From Motiliproteus sp. MSK22-1 (lineage in GTDB: Bacteria > Pseudomonadota > Gammaproteobacteria > Pseudomonadales > Balneatricaceae), in assembly GCF_001968815.1 (NCBI RefSeq), contig NZ_MIEQ01000078.1, positions 124,001-188,000 on the forward strand: 64,000 nucleotides of DNA. Direction: 5' to 3'. The notes beneath the pieces were generated by a model. That model saw only the letters and a list, made by a program, of their open reading frames with translations, had not been told where the DNA came from and searched no databases. Every line of letters begins with the position of its first letter. The stretch's first letter is position 1. Of this stretch, positions 33,373 through 44,314 are shown one piece after another. A program made the translations under genes and the position numbers.

Positions 33373-33807
33373 ATGAAATTCCTATCCGCAATCTTATCTG
33401 TTTTGTTTTTCCTGTCTGTTAGTCAAGTCGCCGTCGCTGATACGACCTATTCCTTTATCCAGGGTAAAAAGTGGAAGGGGGTGAAGATTGGAGGAAAAGC
33501 TCCGCGTTCCTTGGATAGTGTATGTCGTCACGATGTCTGCTATCAGTTTAAGACTTTTCGTTCCATACCCCGGGAGTTGATGAAAAAATATGATCTGAAG
33601 ACCCTTTCTTTTGATCAACTGGCGGCAGCCCCCGGAGTCCAGCGCAAGGGGAATCGCTTGTCGTTGCCTGATGATCTGGGGTCTGTAATCTATCGGATGG
33701 CTTTTTGGGACTATATGCGGGAATTCCGAGAAGATAACTCGCTAAGCGGTCGAGGTCATGGCAGTGGCATTCACTTTTTCTTTAATGCCACGCTACCGAT
33801 AGAATAA
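33373..33807 (+). CDS. Secreted hypothetical protein
   Basis: 144 residues from ATG 33373 (AGGAGG at 33360-33365). Signal peptide MKFLSAILSVLFFLSVSQVA ends near AVA-D. The mature protein is basic with a Cys pair (CRHDVCYQF) that could form a disulphide. Unknown function. Its 3' end overlaps the end of the convergent FabH-like gene by 37 bases. Confidence 0.7.
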   Translation: MKFLSAILSVLFFLSVSQVAVADTTYSFIQGKKWKGVKIGGKAPRSLDSVCRHDVCYQFKTFRSIPRELMKKYDLKTLSFDQLAAAPGVQRKGNRLSLPDDLGSVIYRMAFWDYMREFREDNSLSGRGHGSGIHFFFNATLPIE

Positions 33808-34892
33808 CCTGCCCCAAAAGAGCTGAGTAGCCCCAGCTCACCTTGTTGAAAATCTTGCTGATGCAGGTGGAACGCAATTACTGAGCCAGCCGAGCTGGTA
33901 TTTGCATATTGATCCAGCACGATGGGAACTTCTGTGGTGCTGGGTTCGCGCCCCAGTAGTTTTTTGGCGGCAAATATATTCATGGTCAGATTAGCCTGGT
34001 GTAACCAAAAACGTTTGAAGTCTGAAGGCGACAGTTGCAATTCATTAAGATGAGAGCTGATAGTCTGAGTTACCAACGGCAATAGTTCTTTAAATACTTT
34101 CCGCCCTTGCTGAACAAACAGTTTATCTCTGGCGTCTCGAGACTGCGGATGTGTACGATTCAGAAAGCCGAAATTGTTACGAATATTGTTGGAGAACTCT
34201 GTCGCAAGCCTGGTGCCCAAAATCTCAAATGCACCGTCACTGTTGCAGGTTTCTTCGGCCTCTACCACCACGGCGGTGGCAACATCACCAAAAATAAAGT
34301 GGCAGTCACGATCACGAAAATCCAAGTGGCCTGAACAGACTTCGGGATTAACTACCAAGGCACAGCGGGCGGAGCCTGAGCGAATAGCGTCACTGGCTGC
34401 ACTTATTCCAAAAGTGGCGGAAGAGCAGGCAACATTCATATCATAACCATATCCCTGACAACCCAGTGCTGCCTGTACTTCGATTGCTATGGCTGGATAA
34501 GCTCGCTGCATATTCGAACAGGCAACAATGACCAGGTCTATTTCGTCAGCAGATTTGGCTGCTTTTGTCAGTGCCTGTTGGGCAGCGCTAACGGCCATTT
34601 CACAGAGTAGTGAGGGTTGATCGTTAGTTCGTTCCGGAAGACGAGGCGCCATAAAATCCGGATCCAGAATTCCAGATTTTTCTACAACAAAGCGGTTTTT
34701 GATCCCCGATGCTTTGTGGATAAAGTCGCTGCTCGAATGCTCTAGAGAGGGGAAATCACCAGCAGCAATGGCGCTTTGGTGGTGATCGTTGTAGTTATCC
34801 ACATAGCGGTTAAAGCTCTCTACCAACTCATCATTGCTGATGCTGTGAGGAGGGGTGTAGAGACCGCTACCACTGATAACAACCGATTTCAT
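33771..34892 (-). CDS. FabH-like beta-ketoacyl-ACP synthase III
   Basis: 373 residues with thiolase fold. The active-site Cys lies in YGYDMNVACSSATFGI (~residues 149-164). WLHQANLTMN supplies the His and YANTSSAGSVIAFHL the Asn of the Cys-His-Asn triad. Longer than FabH (~320), matching the FabH-like enzymes of Pseudomonas (PA3286 type) that condense acyl-CoA with malonyl-ACP. Not in a fab cluster; it follows hisF, with 45 bases between the genes. Confidence 0.85.
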   Translation of the reverse strand: MKSVVISGSGLYTPPHSISNDELVESFNRYVDNYNDHHQSAIAAGDFPSLEHSSSDFIHKASGIKNRFVVEKSGILDPDFMAPRLPERTNDQPSLLCEMAVSAAQQALTKAAKSADEIDLVIVACSNMQRAYPAIAIEVQAALGCQGYGYDMNVACSSATFGISAASDAIRSGSARCALVVNPEVCSGHLDFRDRDCHFIFGDVATAVVVEAEETCNSDGAFEILGTRLATEFSNNIRNNFGFLNRTHPQSRDARDKLFVQQGRKVFKELLPLVTQTISSHLNELQLSPSDFKRFWLHQANLTMNIFAAKKLLGREPSTTEVPIVLDQYANTSSAGSVIAFHLHQQDFQQGELGLLSSFGAGYSIGSVALKKK

Positions 34893-34937
34893 GTGAGCTC
34901 CAGGGGGTTCCAGATTGACCCCCTAGGATGACATTGA

Positions 34938-35711
34938 TCAGAGTCTGACTTCAATACCATTTTCGCGCATATATTGCTTGGCTTCAGGGATGCTGTATTC
35001 GCCAAAATGAAAGATGCTGGCTGCCAGCACAGCATCGGCTTTCCCTTCTATGCAGCCTGCAACCAAGTGATCCAGGTTACCAACCCCTCCCGAGGCGATT
35101 ACCGGTACACTTACGGCTTCGGAAATTGCGCGAGTTACTCCCAGGTCATAACCATTTTTGACACCGTCCTGATCCATGCTGGTGAGTAGAATTTCGCCGG
35201 CCCCTAATTCAACCATTTTCTGTGCCCATTCAATGGCATCCAGACCGGTTGGTTTGCGACCACCGTGGGTAAATATTTCCCACTTGTCGGTTTCACCCGG
35301 TTGAGAGACTTTCTTTGCATCAATGGCAACCACAATACACTGAGAGCCAAATCGTTCAGCGGCTTCCCTGACAAACTCTGGATTAAATACCGCAGCAGTA
35401 TTGATGCTGACTTTATCTGCCCCGGCATTGAGCATACGACGAATATCATCACAGGTCCGAATACCACCTCCTACCGTTAAGGGGATAAATACCTGGCTGG
35501 CCATCTCCTCGACTGTATGGACCATCGTGTCACGGTCTTCATGGCTTGCGGTAATGTCGAGAAAAGTGATTTCGTCGGCACCCTGTTCATCGTAGCGTTT
35601 GGCTACTTCAACGGGATCGCCGGCATCACGGATATCTACAAACTGAACTCCTTTTACTACCCGACCGTTTTCAACGTCCAGACATGGAATAATACGTTTT
35701 GCTAATGCCAT
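34938..35711 (-). CDS. hisF: Imidazole glycerol phosphate synthase, cyclase subunit
   Basis: 257 residues, full length. Starts [20 protein letters not shown]; contains [35 protein letters not shown] and [11 protein letters not shown], the phosphate-binding loops of the TIM barrel. Works with HisH to form the imidazole ring of histidine. In most gammaproteobacteria hisA lies between hisH and hisF; here only 76 bases separate them. Confidence 0.97.
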   Translation of the reverse strand: MALAKRIIPCLDVENGRVVKGVQFVDIRDAGDPVEVAKRYDEQGADEITFLDITASHEDRDTMVHTVEEMASQVFIPLTVGGGIRTCDDIRRMLNAGADKVSINTAAVFNPEFVREAAERFGSQCIVVAIDAKKVSQPGETDKWEIFTHGGRKPTGLDAIEWAQKMVELGAGEILLTSMDQDGVKNGYDLGVTRAISEAVSVPVIASGGVGNLDHLVAGCIEGKADAVLAASIFHFGEYSIPEAKQYMRENGIEVRL

Positions 35712-35787
35712 GGTTGTAACCCATTTGTTTCGTAGTGGCTATGTTGGCCGATAGAATACTGGTCTATCAATTATCCGTCCTGCAGAT

Positions 35788-36435
35788 CTAGACTTTCCCA
35801 TCCCAGTTAAGGAAGTTCTTTAACAGTTGTAAGCCAGGCTTCTGACTTTTTTCCGGATGAAACTGAACGGCAAAGACGTTGTTCTCACTCAATGCCACAT
35901 CGAATTCAACGCTGTACTCGCAAGTAGCAGAGACTTGCCTGGGCTGCTCTGACTTTACGTAATAGCTATGAACGAAATAGAAACGACTTCCGTCGTCAAT
36001 ATTTTGCCATAGTGGATGAGCCGTACGCTGGTACACCTGATTCCAGCCCATATGGGGCACTTTAAGTTTTTCACCGTTGGAATCTTTTAGGTCGGTGCCA
36101 AAAAACAGTGTATTACCCGCGAAAAAGTTGAGGCAATCAACCCCATTATTTTCTTCACTATGGCGCATCAGTGCCTGGATACCGACACAAATAGCCAAAA
36201 AAGGCTTTCCAGAGTCAATGACTTGTTGCACGACCTTATCAATCTCTAATCGGCGAATCTCACCCATGCAATCACGGATTGCGCCAACTCCTGGCAGCAA
36301 TACGCGATCAGCGCTGAATATTAGTGTCGGATCGGCGGTTACCCGGACTTCGACACCTGGTTGCACATGTTCCAGGGCTTTTGCGACCGAGTGAAGGTTG
36401 CCCATGCCGTAATCAATAACTGCTACGCTGCTCAT
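35788..36435 (-). CDS. hisH: Imidazole glycerol phosphate synthase, glutaminase subunit
   Basis: 215 residues, class I glutamine amidotransferase. Starts [20 protein letters not shown]; contains [12 protein letters not shown], the nucleophilic Cys in [12 protein letters not shown], and [16 protein letters not shown] (catalytic His and Glu). Supplies ammonia to HisF. It lies between hisB and hisF with hisA absent. Confidence 0.97.
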   Translation of the reverse strand: MSSVAVIDYGMGNLHSVAKALEHVQPGVEVRVTADPTLIFSADRVLLPGVGAIRDCMGEIRRLEIDKVVQQVIDSGKPFLAICVGIQALMRHSEENNGVDCLNFFAGNTLFFGTDLKDSNGEKLKVPHMGWNQVYQRTAHPLWQNIDDGSRFYFVHSYYVKSEQPRQVSATCEYSVEFDVALSENNVFAVQFHPEKSQKPGLQLLKNFLNWDGKV

Positions 36436-36498
36436 TGGTCATTCCAGTTGTAATAAGTAAGGCTTTCGATATCTACAGCTGCTATCAAATATAGAGTT

Positions 36499-37110
36499 TT
36501 AAAGCGTACCTTTGGTGGAAGGCATAATACCGGCCATTCGTGGATCAGGAGTCAAAGCCATCCGCAGTGCTCGTCCAAAGGCTTTGAAAACAGTTTCCGC
36601 CTGATGATGGGCGTTTTTACCTTTGAGATTGTCTATATGTAGAGTAACCCCGGCGTGGTTGACAAAACCGTGGAAAAACTCGCTGAACAGCTCGACATCC
36701 AGACGACCAATGTTTCCTCGGGTGAATGGAATATCCATCTGCAGGCCTGGCCGACCGGAAAAGTCGATCACGACACGTGATAGAGCTTCGTCAAGGGGCA
36801 CATAAGCATGGCCGTAGCGCGTGATGCCCTTTTTATCCCCAACTGCCTGTGCAAAAGCCTGGCCCAGAGTGATACCGATATCTTCAACGGTATGGTGGTC
36901 GTCAATATGAAGATCACCTTTGGCATCAACCTCCAAATCAATCATCCCATGTCGGGCAATCTGATCCATCATATGCTCAAGAAAGGGAACGCCTGTATCA
37001 GCCCTGAAGCTACCCGTTCCATCAAGGTTAATCTTGACGGTGATTTGAGTTTCCAGGGTGTTACGAGTAACGCTGGCCTGGCGCTCAGACCCAGCTTGAC
37101 GTTCTGTCAT
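36499..37110 (-). CDS. hisB: Imidazoleglycerol-phosphate dehydratase
   Basis: 203 residues from ATG 37110, chosen for its GGAGGACATC site; the frame is open to 37254. Contains [32 protein letters not shown] and [13 protein letters not shown], the manganese-binding HHxxE motifs. Monofunctional, without the N-terminal phosphatase of enterobacterial HisB. First gene of the hisB-hisH-hisF run. Confidence 0.97.
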   Translation of the reverse strand: MTERQAGSERQASVTRNTLETQITVKINLDGTGSFRADTGVPFLEHMMDQIARHGMIDLEVDAKGDLHIDDHHTVEDIGITLGQAFAQAVGDKKGITRYGHAYVPLDEALSRVVIDFSGRPGLQMDIPFTRGNIGRLDVELFSEFFHGFVNHAGVTLHIDNLKGKNAHHQAETVFKAFGRALRMALTPDPRMAGIMPSTKGTL

Positions 37111-37464
37111 GATGTCCTCCCGTTGAGGGTGCTGCATTGTTATGGGCGATGCCATGTTGAGTGGCGTTAAAAACTGCGGTGCTAAAAATAGTTGCAGGCG
37201 GGCCATTATACAGCTTTGTTGGAGATCAATGAATGCTTTGTGTGAGTTCGACATTAAGGTGTGAAGTCATTGTTTTTCAGTCGTTTTGTCTACCCTGATT
37301 GGATAATTCAGTCTAAGATGAATGCCGGTATTGATGGATTGTTTATTGTGTGGACGAATTGTAAGACGGTACAACGCTGATCCAGAGCGTACTTAGGTTT
37401 AATCAGGTACAGACCAGTGGTTTTGTGAATTTAGATAGTTAGTGACAAGTTTAAGGAGTGTGGC

Positions 37465-39558
37465 ATGAAGGGGTTGTTAAAAGTCATTGGTGGGTTAGTT
37501 GTCATTTTGGTAGTCACTATCGTGGCAGCTGGTCTGTTATTGGATCCAAATGATTACAAAGAAGAAATTGAAACCCTCGCGCGTGAAAAGGCCTCCGTTG
37601 AACTCACGATTGGCGGGGATATTGGCTGGTCATTGTTTCCCACTCTTGGATTGGAGTTGGCTCAGGTCGATGCCAAAAGCCTGGATGGTAAGCCGCTGGC
37701 GTCCCTGAATAAAGCCCAGGTCTCTGTCAAGCTCTCTGCGCTGCTGCAGGGTCAAGTGCTGATGGACGGTGTGCTGATTGACGGTCTGCAATTAGCTATT
37801 GTTGCTTCAGAGGAAAGTGCTGAAGCATCGGGGCAAAATAATGATGCTGGAGGTGAGAGCACTCAGGCGCTGCACATTGATATTGGTAAGGTTGATATTC
37901 GCAACGCCAATATCAGTTATGAAGATCCGAAGACAGGACAGAAGTTTGTATTAACAGATTTCAATTTCAGCGGTGAAAATGTCGTGACACAACAGGATTT
38001 TCCCGCAGCCATGGAGTTTAATTTGGCTGTCTACAAGGGCTCAGATGTGCCGTCAATGAGTATTGATGCTGAGCTAAGAACCCAAATATTCGTTGATACA
38101 GTTAACAACCTGTTTAAAGCAACCGAGTTAGATCTTGCTGTTGACTTGAAGGGGGATGCTTTCGGAGATAAAACGGTCCCAATCTCCCTGCAGGCAGACC
38201 TTCTGGCGGATATTGCTGCGGATCGGACTGAAGTGAAGGGGCTGTCTTTGAATTTGGCCGATCTGGCCTTGACGGCAGATATTGATATTCAACAAATGAG
38301 TGCCAAGCCGAAGCTGACCGGCAAGTTGCAGGTTGCTGCTTTTGACCTGAAGCAATTGCTGGCTGCCCTGGGTCAGGAAGTGATCAACACCTCAGATTCA
38401 GATGCACTAAAGAAGCTGGCTCTTTCTACTCAGCTGTCAGGTCCGGCTAACAGCTTGGGGTTGAAGGAACTGGACCTTCAGCTCGATGACACTCGCTTTA
38501 AAGGTGAGATTTCATATGATCTGGCGACAGGTGCTCAACAGCTGATATTGCAAGGTGATCAGATTAATCTTGATCGCTATTTACCGCCTGCCGATCAGCA
38601 AGTGGAGCCTGAGGTCCAATCTGAGACCTCAGCGGAACGTTACCCCAAGACTCCTTTATTGCCGCTGGACACTCTTAAAGCGTTTAATCTTGATGTCGAC
38701 TTCGGTTTATCACAGCTGCAGGTGTCAGGTCTCAAGCTGTCTGATTTGAAGCTACAGGTTAACGCTAAGAATGGCCTGGTTAAAGTCAGCAAGGTGGCAG
38801 GGAAGTTGTACGAAGGTTCTTTTGACAACAGTGCGGTTATTGATGCACGAAAACAGCCATTAAAGCTATCCGTTCATAAGCAGATCAGCCAGGTGCAGCT
38901 AGGAGGCATTATGAAGGACCTGGCGGAGAAGGATACCTTCTCCGGCGTCTTTAATATGAAGGGAGATTATCAATCCAGTGGTAACTCTATCTACGATATT
39001 GTTCATAGTCTGGACGGGAAGTTGGACTTCAGTGTCAAGGATGGACGACTCAATGGCGTTAATCTTATCGATAAGCTTTGCAGTGGTATTCTGCAATTGC
39101 AGGGCAAGACCCCTGATACTCAGGCAGCAGACAGCTATACGGAGTTCAGCAACCTCAGTGGTACTGTTAACATGGATAAAGGGGTGCTGGTTAATCCTGA
39201 CCTTAAAGCGGCGCTGATTGGAGTTAACCTCGGTGGTAATGGTCAGGTTGATCTACCTGAAGAGGCGTTGGACTACGGTCTCTCGTTGACTGTTTTACAG
39301 GAGTTGAAAGGGCCTAATTGTCAGATAGACAATAAACTTCATAACCTGTCACTCCCGTTGCGTTGTACGGGTGGGTTTGATGATCAGCCAGCAGATATGT
39401 GTGGCCTGGACAAGGAGGGTATGAAGCAGGTTCTGGCTGATTTAGGTGCTGAAGAAATTAAAGCGAAAGCTAAAGAGAAAGTCGAAGCTAAAAAGGAAGC
39501 CATTAAAGAGAAGGTCGACGCCAAGGTAAAAGATAAACTGAAAAATTTATTTGATTGA
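37465..39558 (+). CDS. AsmA family protein
   Basis: 697 residues. One N-terminal membrane anchor (KVIGGLVVILVVTIVAAGLL) followed by a long beta-rich periplasmic body typical of AsmA/TamB-type bridge proteins (GDIGWSLFPTLGLELAQV near the start). The end is a Lys/Glu/Ala-rich helix. Such proteins are thought to carry phospholipid towards the outer membrane. Length fits bacterial AsmA (600-700). AsmA beside mutY and yggX is a common gammaproteobacterial arrangement. Confidence 0.88.
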   Translation: MKGLLKVIGGLVVILVVTIVAAGLLLDPNDYKEEIETLAREKASVELTIGGDIGWSLFPTLGLELAQVDAKSLDGKPLASLNKAQVSVKLSALLQGQVLMDGVLIDGLQLAIVASEESAEASGQNNDAGGESTQALHIDIGKVDIRNANISYEDPKTGQKFVLTDFNFSGENVVTQQDFPAAMEFNLAVYKGSDVPSMSIDAELRTQIFVDTVNNLFKATELDLAVDLKGDAFGDKTVPISLQADLLADIAADRTEVKGLSLNLADLALTADIDIQQMSAKPKLTGKLQVAAFDLKQLLAALGQEVINTSDSDALKKLALSTQLSGPANSLGLKELDLQLDDTRFKGEISYDLATGAQQLILQGDQINLDRYLPPADQQVEPEVQSETSAERYPKTPLLPLDTLKAFNLDVDFGLSQLQVSGLKLSDLKLQVNAKNGLVKVSKVAGKLYEGSFDNSAVIDARKQPLKLSVHKQISQVQLGGIMKDLAEKDTFSGVFNMKGDYQSSGNSIYDIVHSLDGKLDFSVKDGRLNGVNLIDKLCSGILQLQGKTPDTQAADSYTEFSNLSGTVNMDKGVLVNPDLKAALIGVNLGGNGQVDLPEEALDYGLSLTVLQELKGPNCQIDNKLHNLSLPLRCTGGFDDQPADMCGLDKEGMKQVLADLGAEEIKAKAKEKVEAKKEAIKEKVDAKVKDKLKNLFD

Positions 39559-39749
39559 TCCACTGATTAATATTGTTAATGGACAATCGTAAAGTTCTCA
39601 GAGCTGATAGAATGTCTGACTCTGAGAGTGCTGCTAATTTGTTCCTTGGTTAGTGACAGGCTCTTTGCATTTAACCTGACCAAGCATTTTTAAAGAACTT
39701 GCTTCTACGCGCTGCTTGTTTTTACAGAGACCTAGTTAAAGTCATTATC

Positions 39750-40859
39750 ATGCAACCTAATTTGTTTCAGCAGGCAGTGCTCGACTGGTTTGATGAGCAC
39801 GGCCGTAAAGACCTGCCCTGGCAACAGCAATTGAGCCCGTATCGTGTATGGGTGTCGGAAATCATGCTGCAACAGACTCAGGTGGCAACGGTCATTCCCT
39901 ATTATCAGCGGTTTATGGAGCGTTTTCCGGACGTATATGCGCTTGCTGAGGCTGATCTGGATCAGGTGTTGCACTTATGGACTGGGCTGGGCTATTACGC
40001 CAGAGCCCGTAATCTTCATAAAACTGCGAACAAAGTAGTAGCGGATTATGAAGGCGAATTTCCCTGCTCTCTGGAGGAGATGGAGGCATTACCCGGTATC
40101 GGGCGTTCTACCGCAGGGGCTATTTTATCTATTGCCAGTGGGATCAGGGCTCCGATACTTGATGGCAACGTCAAACGGGTGCTGGCGCGTTTTGAAACCA
40201 TTCCCGGTTGGTATGGTAAGTCAGAAGTCATGAAGAAACTGTGGGCGTATGCGGACCGATATACGCCCGAAGCGAGGGTTGGCCACTACACTCAGGCGAT
40301 GATGGATCTTGGGGCTACCATCTGTACCCGCAGCCGCCCCTTATGTTTGCTTTGCCCTTTGGTTTCTACCTGCAAAGCTCATCAGCAGGGTTGCGTTGAT
40401 CAGTATCCTGAGCCTCGTCCGAAAAAGGTTGTGCCACAAAAAACAACCTGGATGCTACTGCTGAAAAATAGCAATCAACATGTGTTGTTGCAGCAACGGC
40501 CACCAGCCGGTATATGGGGCGGGCTTTGGTGTTTTCCAGAATATTCGTCTGAGACAGAGCTTCGTACAGCTGCCAGGGTGTTAGGGGCCGGGGGTGAAAC
40601 AGATGATTCGTTCAAACCTTTTATCCATACCTTCAGTCATTACCAGCTAAAGGTTTATCCTTTGGTCATGACCGTAAATGGTGAGGACAGGACTATTCAA
40701 CAGAGAGTGGTCGAAAATGGAACAGTACAAAAAGATAGTGTTCAAGCCGGGGAGGTTCAGGAGCAGGCTGCCTCTTTATGGTGTGATCCATCTGATCCTG
40801 CTGAAGTGGGTTTAGCAGCACCGGTAAAGCGTCTAATCACCCGATTAGCAAATCAGTGA
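39750..40859 (+). CDS. mutY: Adenine DNA glycosylase
   Basis: 369 residues from ATG 39750. N-terminal catalytic domain: [20 protein letters not shown], a helix-hairpin-helix with [16 protein letters not shown], the catalytic Asp in [12 protein letters not shown], and a 4Fe-4S cluster (C-x6-C-x2-C-x5-[18 protein letters not shown]). The C-terminal MutT-like domain recognises 8-oxoG. Removes A opposite 8-oxoG. Followed by yggX, a frequent pair. Confidence 0.96.
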   Translation: MQPNLFQQAVLDWFDEHGRKDLPWQQQLSPYRVWVSEIMLQQTQVATVIPYYQRFMERFPDVYALAEADLDQVLHLWTGLGYYARARNLHKTANKVVADYEGEFPCSLEEMEALPGIGRSTAGAILSIASGIRAPILDGNVKRVLARFETIPGWYGKSEVMKKLWAYADRYTPEARVGHYTQAMMDLGATICTRSRPLCLLCPLVSTCKAHQQGCVDQYPEPRPKKVVPQKTTWMLLLKNSNQHVLLQQRPPAGIWGGLWCFPEYSSETELRTAARVLGAGGETDDSFKPFIHTFSHYQLKVYPLVMTVNGEDRTIQQRVVENGTVQKDSVQAGEVQEQAASLWCDPSDPAEVGLAAPVKRLITRLANQ

Positions 40860-41129
40860 TTCCAGGTTAATGATCTGCTAACTGTGCACGGGCGCTAATC
40901 ACCCGAGAAGCTTTGGGTATTTAGACTCAGCGTTCTGGAGTATCCTGGCAGCTGACTTTACCGTTGATCATCGGTGTTGAACATTGCTTGTGGTTATATC
41001 CGGTTCTACTCAGGTTACAGTCAGTGAGTTAGAATGTTCGGCATTGGATTTTTGGCCCTTAGGGTCTTTGTTGCCCAGGGCGTTAGCTTATTGCCCTTAA
41101 TATTTTTTTGATAGGAGCTAGGTTCTGTT

Positions 41130-41405
41130 ATGACTCGAATGGTTATGTGTAAGAAGTACAAGAAAGAGATGGAGGGCCTGAGTCGCCCACCTTATCCGGG
41201 AGCCAAAGGGCAGGAAGTCTTTGAGTCTGTTTCAAAACAAGCCTGGCAGGAGTGGCTGGAACATCAGACTCGTCTGATCAACGAAAAGCATATGAACATG
41301 ATGGATCCGAGTTCCCGCACTTATTTATTGGAACAGATGGATAAGTTCTTTGCTGGCGAAGAGTTTGACCAGGCAGAAGGCTTTGTTCCTACCGATAAAA
41401 AGTGA
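41130..41405 (+). CDS. yggX: Probable Fe(2+)-trafficking protein
   Basis: 91 residues beginning [20 protein letters not shown], then [18 protein letters not shown] and [18 protein letters not shown], the whole length of YggX. Protects iron-sulphur clusters and iron pools from oxidation. AGGAG at 41114-41118. Downstream of mutY, which carries a 4Fe-4S cluster. Confidence 0.96.
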   Translation: MTRMVMCKKYKKEMEGLSRPPYPGAKGQEVFESVSKQAWQEWLEHQTRLINEKHMNMMDPSSRTYLLEQMDKFFAGEEFDQAEGFVPTDKK

Positions 41406-41529
41406 TTGGTTTTCGAGGTATTACTGTCTCTGAACAGGGCTGAGTGCGTTAACCGCTGCACTCGGTCTTTTTGTTACTAATCGCTTTTGGTTGTTGGCCA
41501 TTGCCTTACTGGCAGTGGCCAAGTCTAGG

Positions 41530-43881
41530 TTATAGTCGTTTTCCTTTCTTTGCCTGAGAGAATAGTTCAGCCATCGTTCCTTTAGTTGAATCTTTTCTGG
41601 CTGAGCCTGCTTGAGAGTGTGAGGGTGATTTGGGTCTTTGATTTGGCTGCGATAATTGCTTAGATCTGGAGTCACGATGTGTTGCGGGTGATTTTGGACT
41701 ATCGGTTCGGTGGTTCGTCTCGCTGTTATCACTTTTCATACTCAAAGCAATACGTCGGCGCGGAATATCGATATCAAGCACCCGAACCTGCACAATGTCT
41801 CCTGCTTTAACGACGTCATAAGGGTCTTTGACAAAACGGTCGGCTAACGCTGAAATATGCACCAGTCCATCCTGATGGACACCAATATCTACGAACGCAC
41901 CGAAATTGGTCACATTCGTAACAACCCCTTCCAGTTTCATACCGGCTTTCAGGTCTTTCAGCTCTTCGACACCCTCTTCAAATCGTGCTGCTTTGAAGCT
42001 CGGTCTAGGGTCCCTTCCCGGTTTCTCCAGTTCTTTGAGGATATCTTTGACGGTATATTCACCAAACTGCTGATTGACATAGTTAGAGGGATTGAGGTTT
42101 CGTAAAAAGCTCTCATCACCGATTAATGATTCGAGAGATCGTTGATTTTGACCAGCAATCTGCTGCACTAGGCTATAGGCTTCAGGGTGTACGCTGGAAC
42201 CATCCAGAGGCTGCTTTCCTTGAGTAATACGGAGGAAGCCAGCAGCCTGCTCGAATGCTTTAGGCCCCAAACGGGGGACTTTTTTCAAGGCTGTACGACT
42301 AGCGAAAACACCATGCTGATCACGGTAATCAACAATATTACGCGCCAGGGTCGTGTTTAATCCGGATATATGACCTAGCAGTGCTTCTGATGCGGTGTTG
42401 AGATCAACACCCACATTATTCACACAGTCTTCCACAACGCTGTCCAGGCTGTGTGCCAGTTGGCTTTGGTTGACGTCATGCTGGTACTGGCCGACGCCAA
42501 TGGCTTTTGGCTCAATTTTGACCAACTCAGCCAAAGGGTCCTGAAGCCTTCGGGCAATTGAGACCGCTCCACGGATGCTGACATCCAAATCCGGAAATTC
42601 TTTAGCGGCCAACTCTGAAGCGGAATATACCGAAGCACCTGCTTCACTGACAACCAGCTTTTGAGCCTTGATTTCCGGATGTTTCTTGAGTAACTCAGAG
42701 GTGAGTTTGTCTGTTTCTCTGGAGCCGGTACCGTTTCCAATACTAATCAGTTCTACTTGATGTTTCTTACAAAGACTAGCCAGGTGACTGATGGATTCAT
42801 CCCATTTATTGCGGGGAACATGCGGGTAAATCGTAGTGTGTTCCAATAATTTCCCTGTTCCGTCAACCACAGCCACTTTGACTCCAGTCCTAAGTCCTGG
42901 ATCTAACCCGAGTGTTGCTTTGAAGCCGGCAGGGGCGGCCAGCAAAAGCTCCTTTAGATTGCGTGCAAAGACCAGTATTGCATCTTCTTCAGCTTGGGAT
43001 TTCGACTGATTAATCAGCTCTTTCTCCAGCTGAGGCTGAAGTTTGCGCTTCCAGCATTGATTAACCGCATTTTGTAGCCACACACCGATTGGTCCCCGGT
43101 GATTCAGCTGCCAATACTGACTGATATGATTTTCCGGTTGAATCTGTTCTGGCAGGCGTATAGCCGTTTTTAAAATACTTTCTTTTTTACCACGAAGAAT
43201 TGCTAACAAGCGGTGCGATGGGATTTTTCGAATACTCTCTGAATGTTCGAAGTAATCACGAAACTTAGCTCCTTCCTGCTCTTTTCCTTTTGTAACGCTG
43301 ACTTCCAGGTGGCCTTCATTCCAGAGCATATTTCTTAGCTTTCCGACCAGCTCGGCAGCCTCGCTGAATTGTTCCACCAAGATGGCCTGTGCCCCTTCAA
43401 GTACAGCGTCCTGATCTGCAAAGCCTGCCTCGGAGTTTAAGTATTTCACAGCAAGCTGTTGAGGCTCCGGTTGTTGGGATTGCTGAGGTGCAGTCAGCAG
43501 CTGTTGACTTAAGGGCTCAAGTCCTGCTTCTCGCGCAATTTGTGCCTTAGTACGCCTTTTGCTTTTGAAAGGTTGATAAAGATCCTCAAGGCGCGTTTTG
43601 GTTTCGGCTTCCTGTAGCTGCTGTTTGAGTTCTCGGGTTAATTTCCCTTGTTCTTCGATTGCTGTGATGATGACCTGACGTCGGTCATTGAGATCTCGCA
43701 GGTAGACCAGCTGAGTTTGCAGTTGCCGTAGTTGGGTGTCATCTAATGCGCCGGTGACCTCTTTACGGTATCGGGCGATGAAGGGGACCGTTGCACCTTC
43801 GTCCAAAAGCGAGATGGCTGCGTCAACTTGTTGTGATTGAGCGTTGATAGACTCAGCGATCTGCTGGGAAATTGATTTCAT
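41530..43881 (-). CDS. tex: RNA-binding transcription accessory protein Tex
   Basis: 783 residues. Tex core with the N-terminal helical region ATVPFIARYRKEVTGALDDT, a YqgF-like domain (LGLDPGLRTGVKVAVVDGTG), helix-hairpin-helix motifs (DLNTASEALLGHISGLNTTL) and an S1 domain (LEGVVTNVTNFGAFVDIGVH). The C-terminal ~60 residues are a Ser/Lys/Gln-rich disordered tail. Binds RNA polymerase and RNA; affects transcription. Monocistronic, convergent with yggX. Confidence 0.96.
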   Translation of the reverse strand: MKSISQQIAESINAQSQQVDAAISLLDEGATVPFIARYRKEVTGALDDTQLRQLQTQLVYLRDLNDRRQVIITAIEEQGKLTRELKQQLQEAETKTRLEDLYQPFKSKRRTKAQIAREAGLEPLSQQLLTAPQQSQQPEPQQLAVKYLNSEAGFADQDAVLEGAQAILVEQFSEAAELVGKLRNMLWNEGHLEVSVTKGKEQEGAKFRDYFEHSESIRKIPSHRLLAILRGKKESILKTAIRLPEQIQPENHISQYWQLNHRGPIGVWLQNAVNQCWKRKLQPQLEKELINQSKSQAEEDAILVFARNLKELLLAAPAGFKATLGLDPGLRTGVKVAVVDGTGKLLEHTTIYPHVPRNKWDESISHLASLCKKHQVELISIGNGTGSRETDKLTSELLKKHPEIKAQKLVVSEAGASVYSASELAAKEFPDLDVSIRGAVSIARRLQDPLAELVKIEPKAIGVGQYQHDVNQSQLAHSLDSVVEDCVNNVGVDLNTASEALLGHISGLNTTLARNIVDYRDQHGVFASRTALKKVPRLGPKAFEQAAGFLRITQGKQPLDGSSVHPEAYSLVQQIAGQNQRSLESLIGDESFLRNLNPSNYVNQQFGEYTVKDILKELEKPGRDPRPSFKAARFEEGVEELKDLKAGMKLEGVVTNVTNFGAFVDIGVHQDGLVHISALADRFVKDPYDVVKAGDIVQVRVLDIDIPRRRIALSMKSDNSETNHRTDSPKSPATHRDSRSKQLSQPNQRPKSPSHSQAGSARKDSTKGTMAELFSQAKKGKRL

Positions 43882-44314
43882 AGAGTGGTTTCTTTTGGGC
43901 TAAACGGATCAAGTTCTCTGGCCTGATATGGATGCTTGCGGGTCCAGATAAGGCAGTATATCCCGTTGCTGCCTTTGTTTTAACTATGTTCAGGTTTAAG
44001 GGCCTAAAGATGTTGATGGTTTTTTGAAAGCAGTCTCCCCCGCTGCATTTTGTGGGCATTAATAATACACTTCGAACTATGTGGTTAAACGGAGTTACGC
44101 TGCTGATTTGACGCCGCTTGTGGGCTTATTATTTTGGAAACCTATTATTAGTAAAGCAGGGTGAGAGTCATGTTATTGAGTGAGGTTCTCCTGAGTCATG
44201 TTATAACCGTTTTGTTGTTATCCAGCAACGAGCCGGTGTTAGGGAACCTATGGGCAAGTCCACAGAGGAGCTTATTCACAGATTCCTTAGACTGCGAGAT
44301 CATCGTTACAGGAA
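43882..44314. other. Intergenic region between tex and dctB
   Basis: About 430 bases separating two divergent genes, presumably with both promoters. I see no credible ORF or RNA. Confidence 0.5.

Noticed and set aside
41421-41732. Minus-strand ORF of 103 codons
   Set aside because: Overlaps the disordered C-terminal coding region of tex in another frame and shows no independent features.
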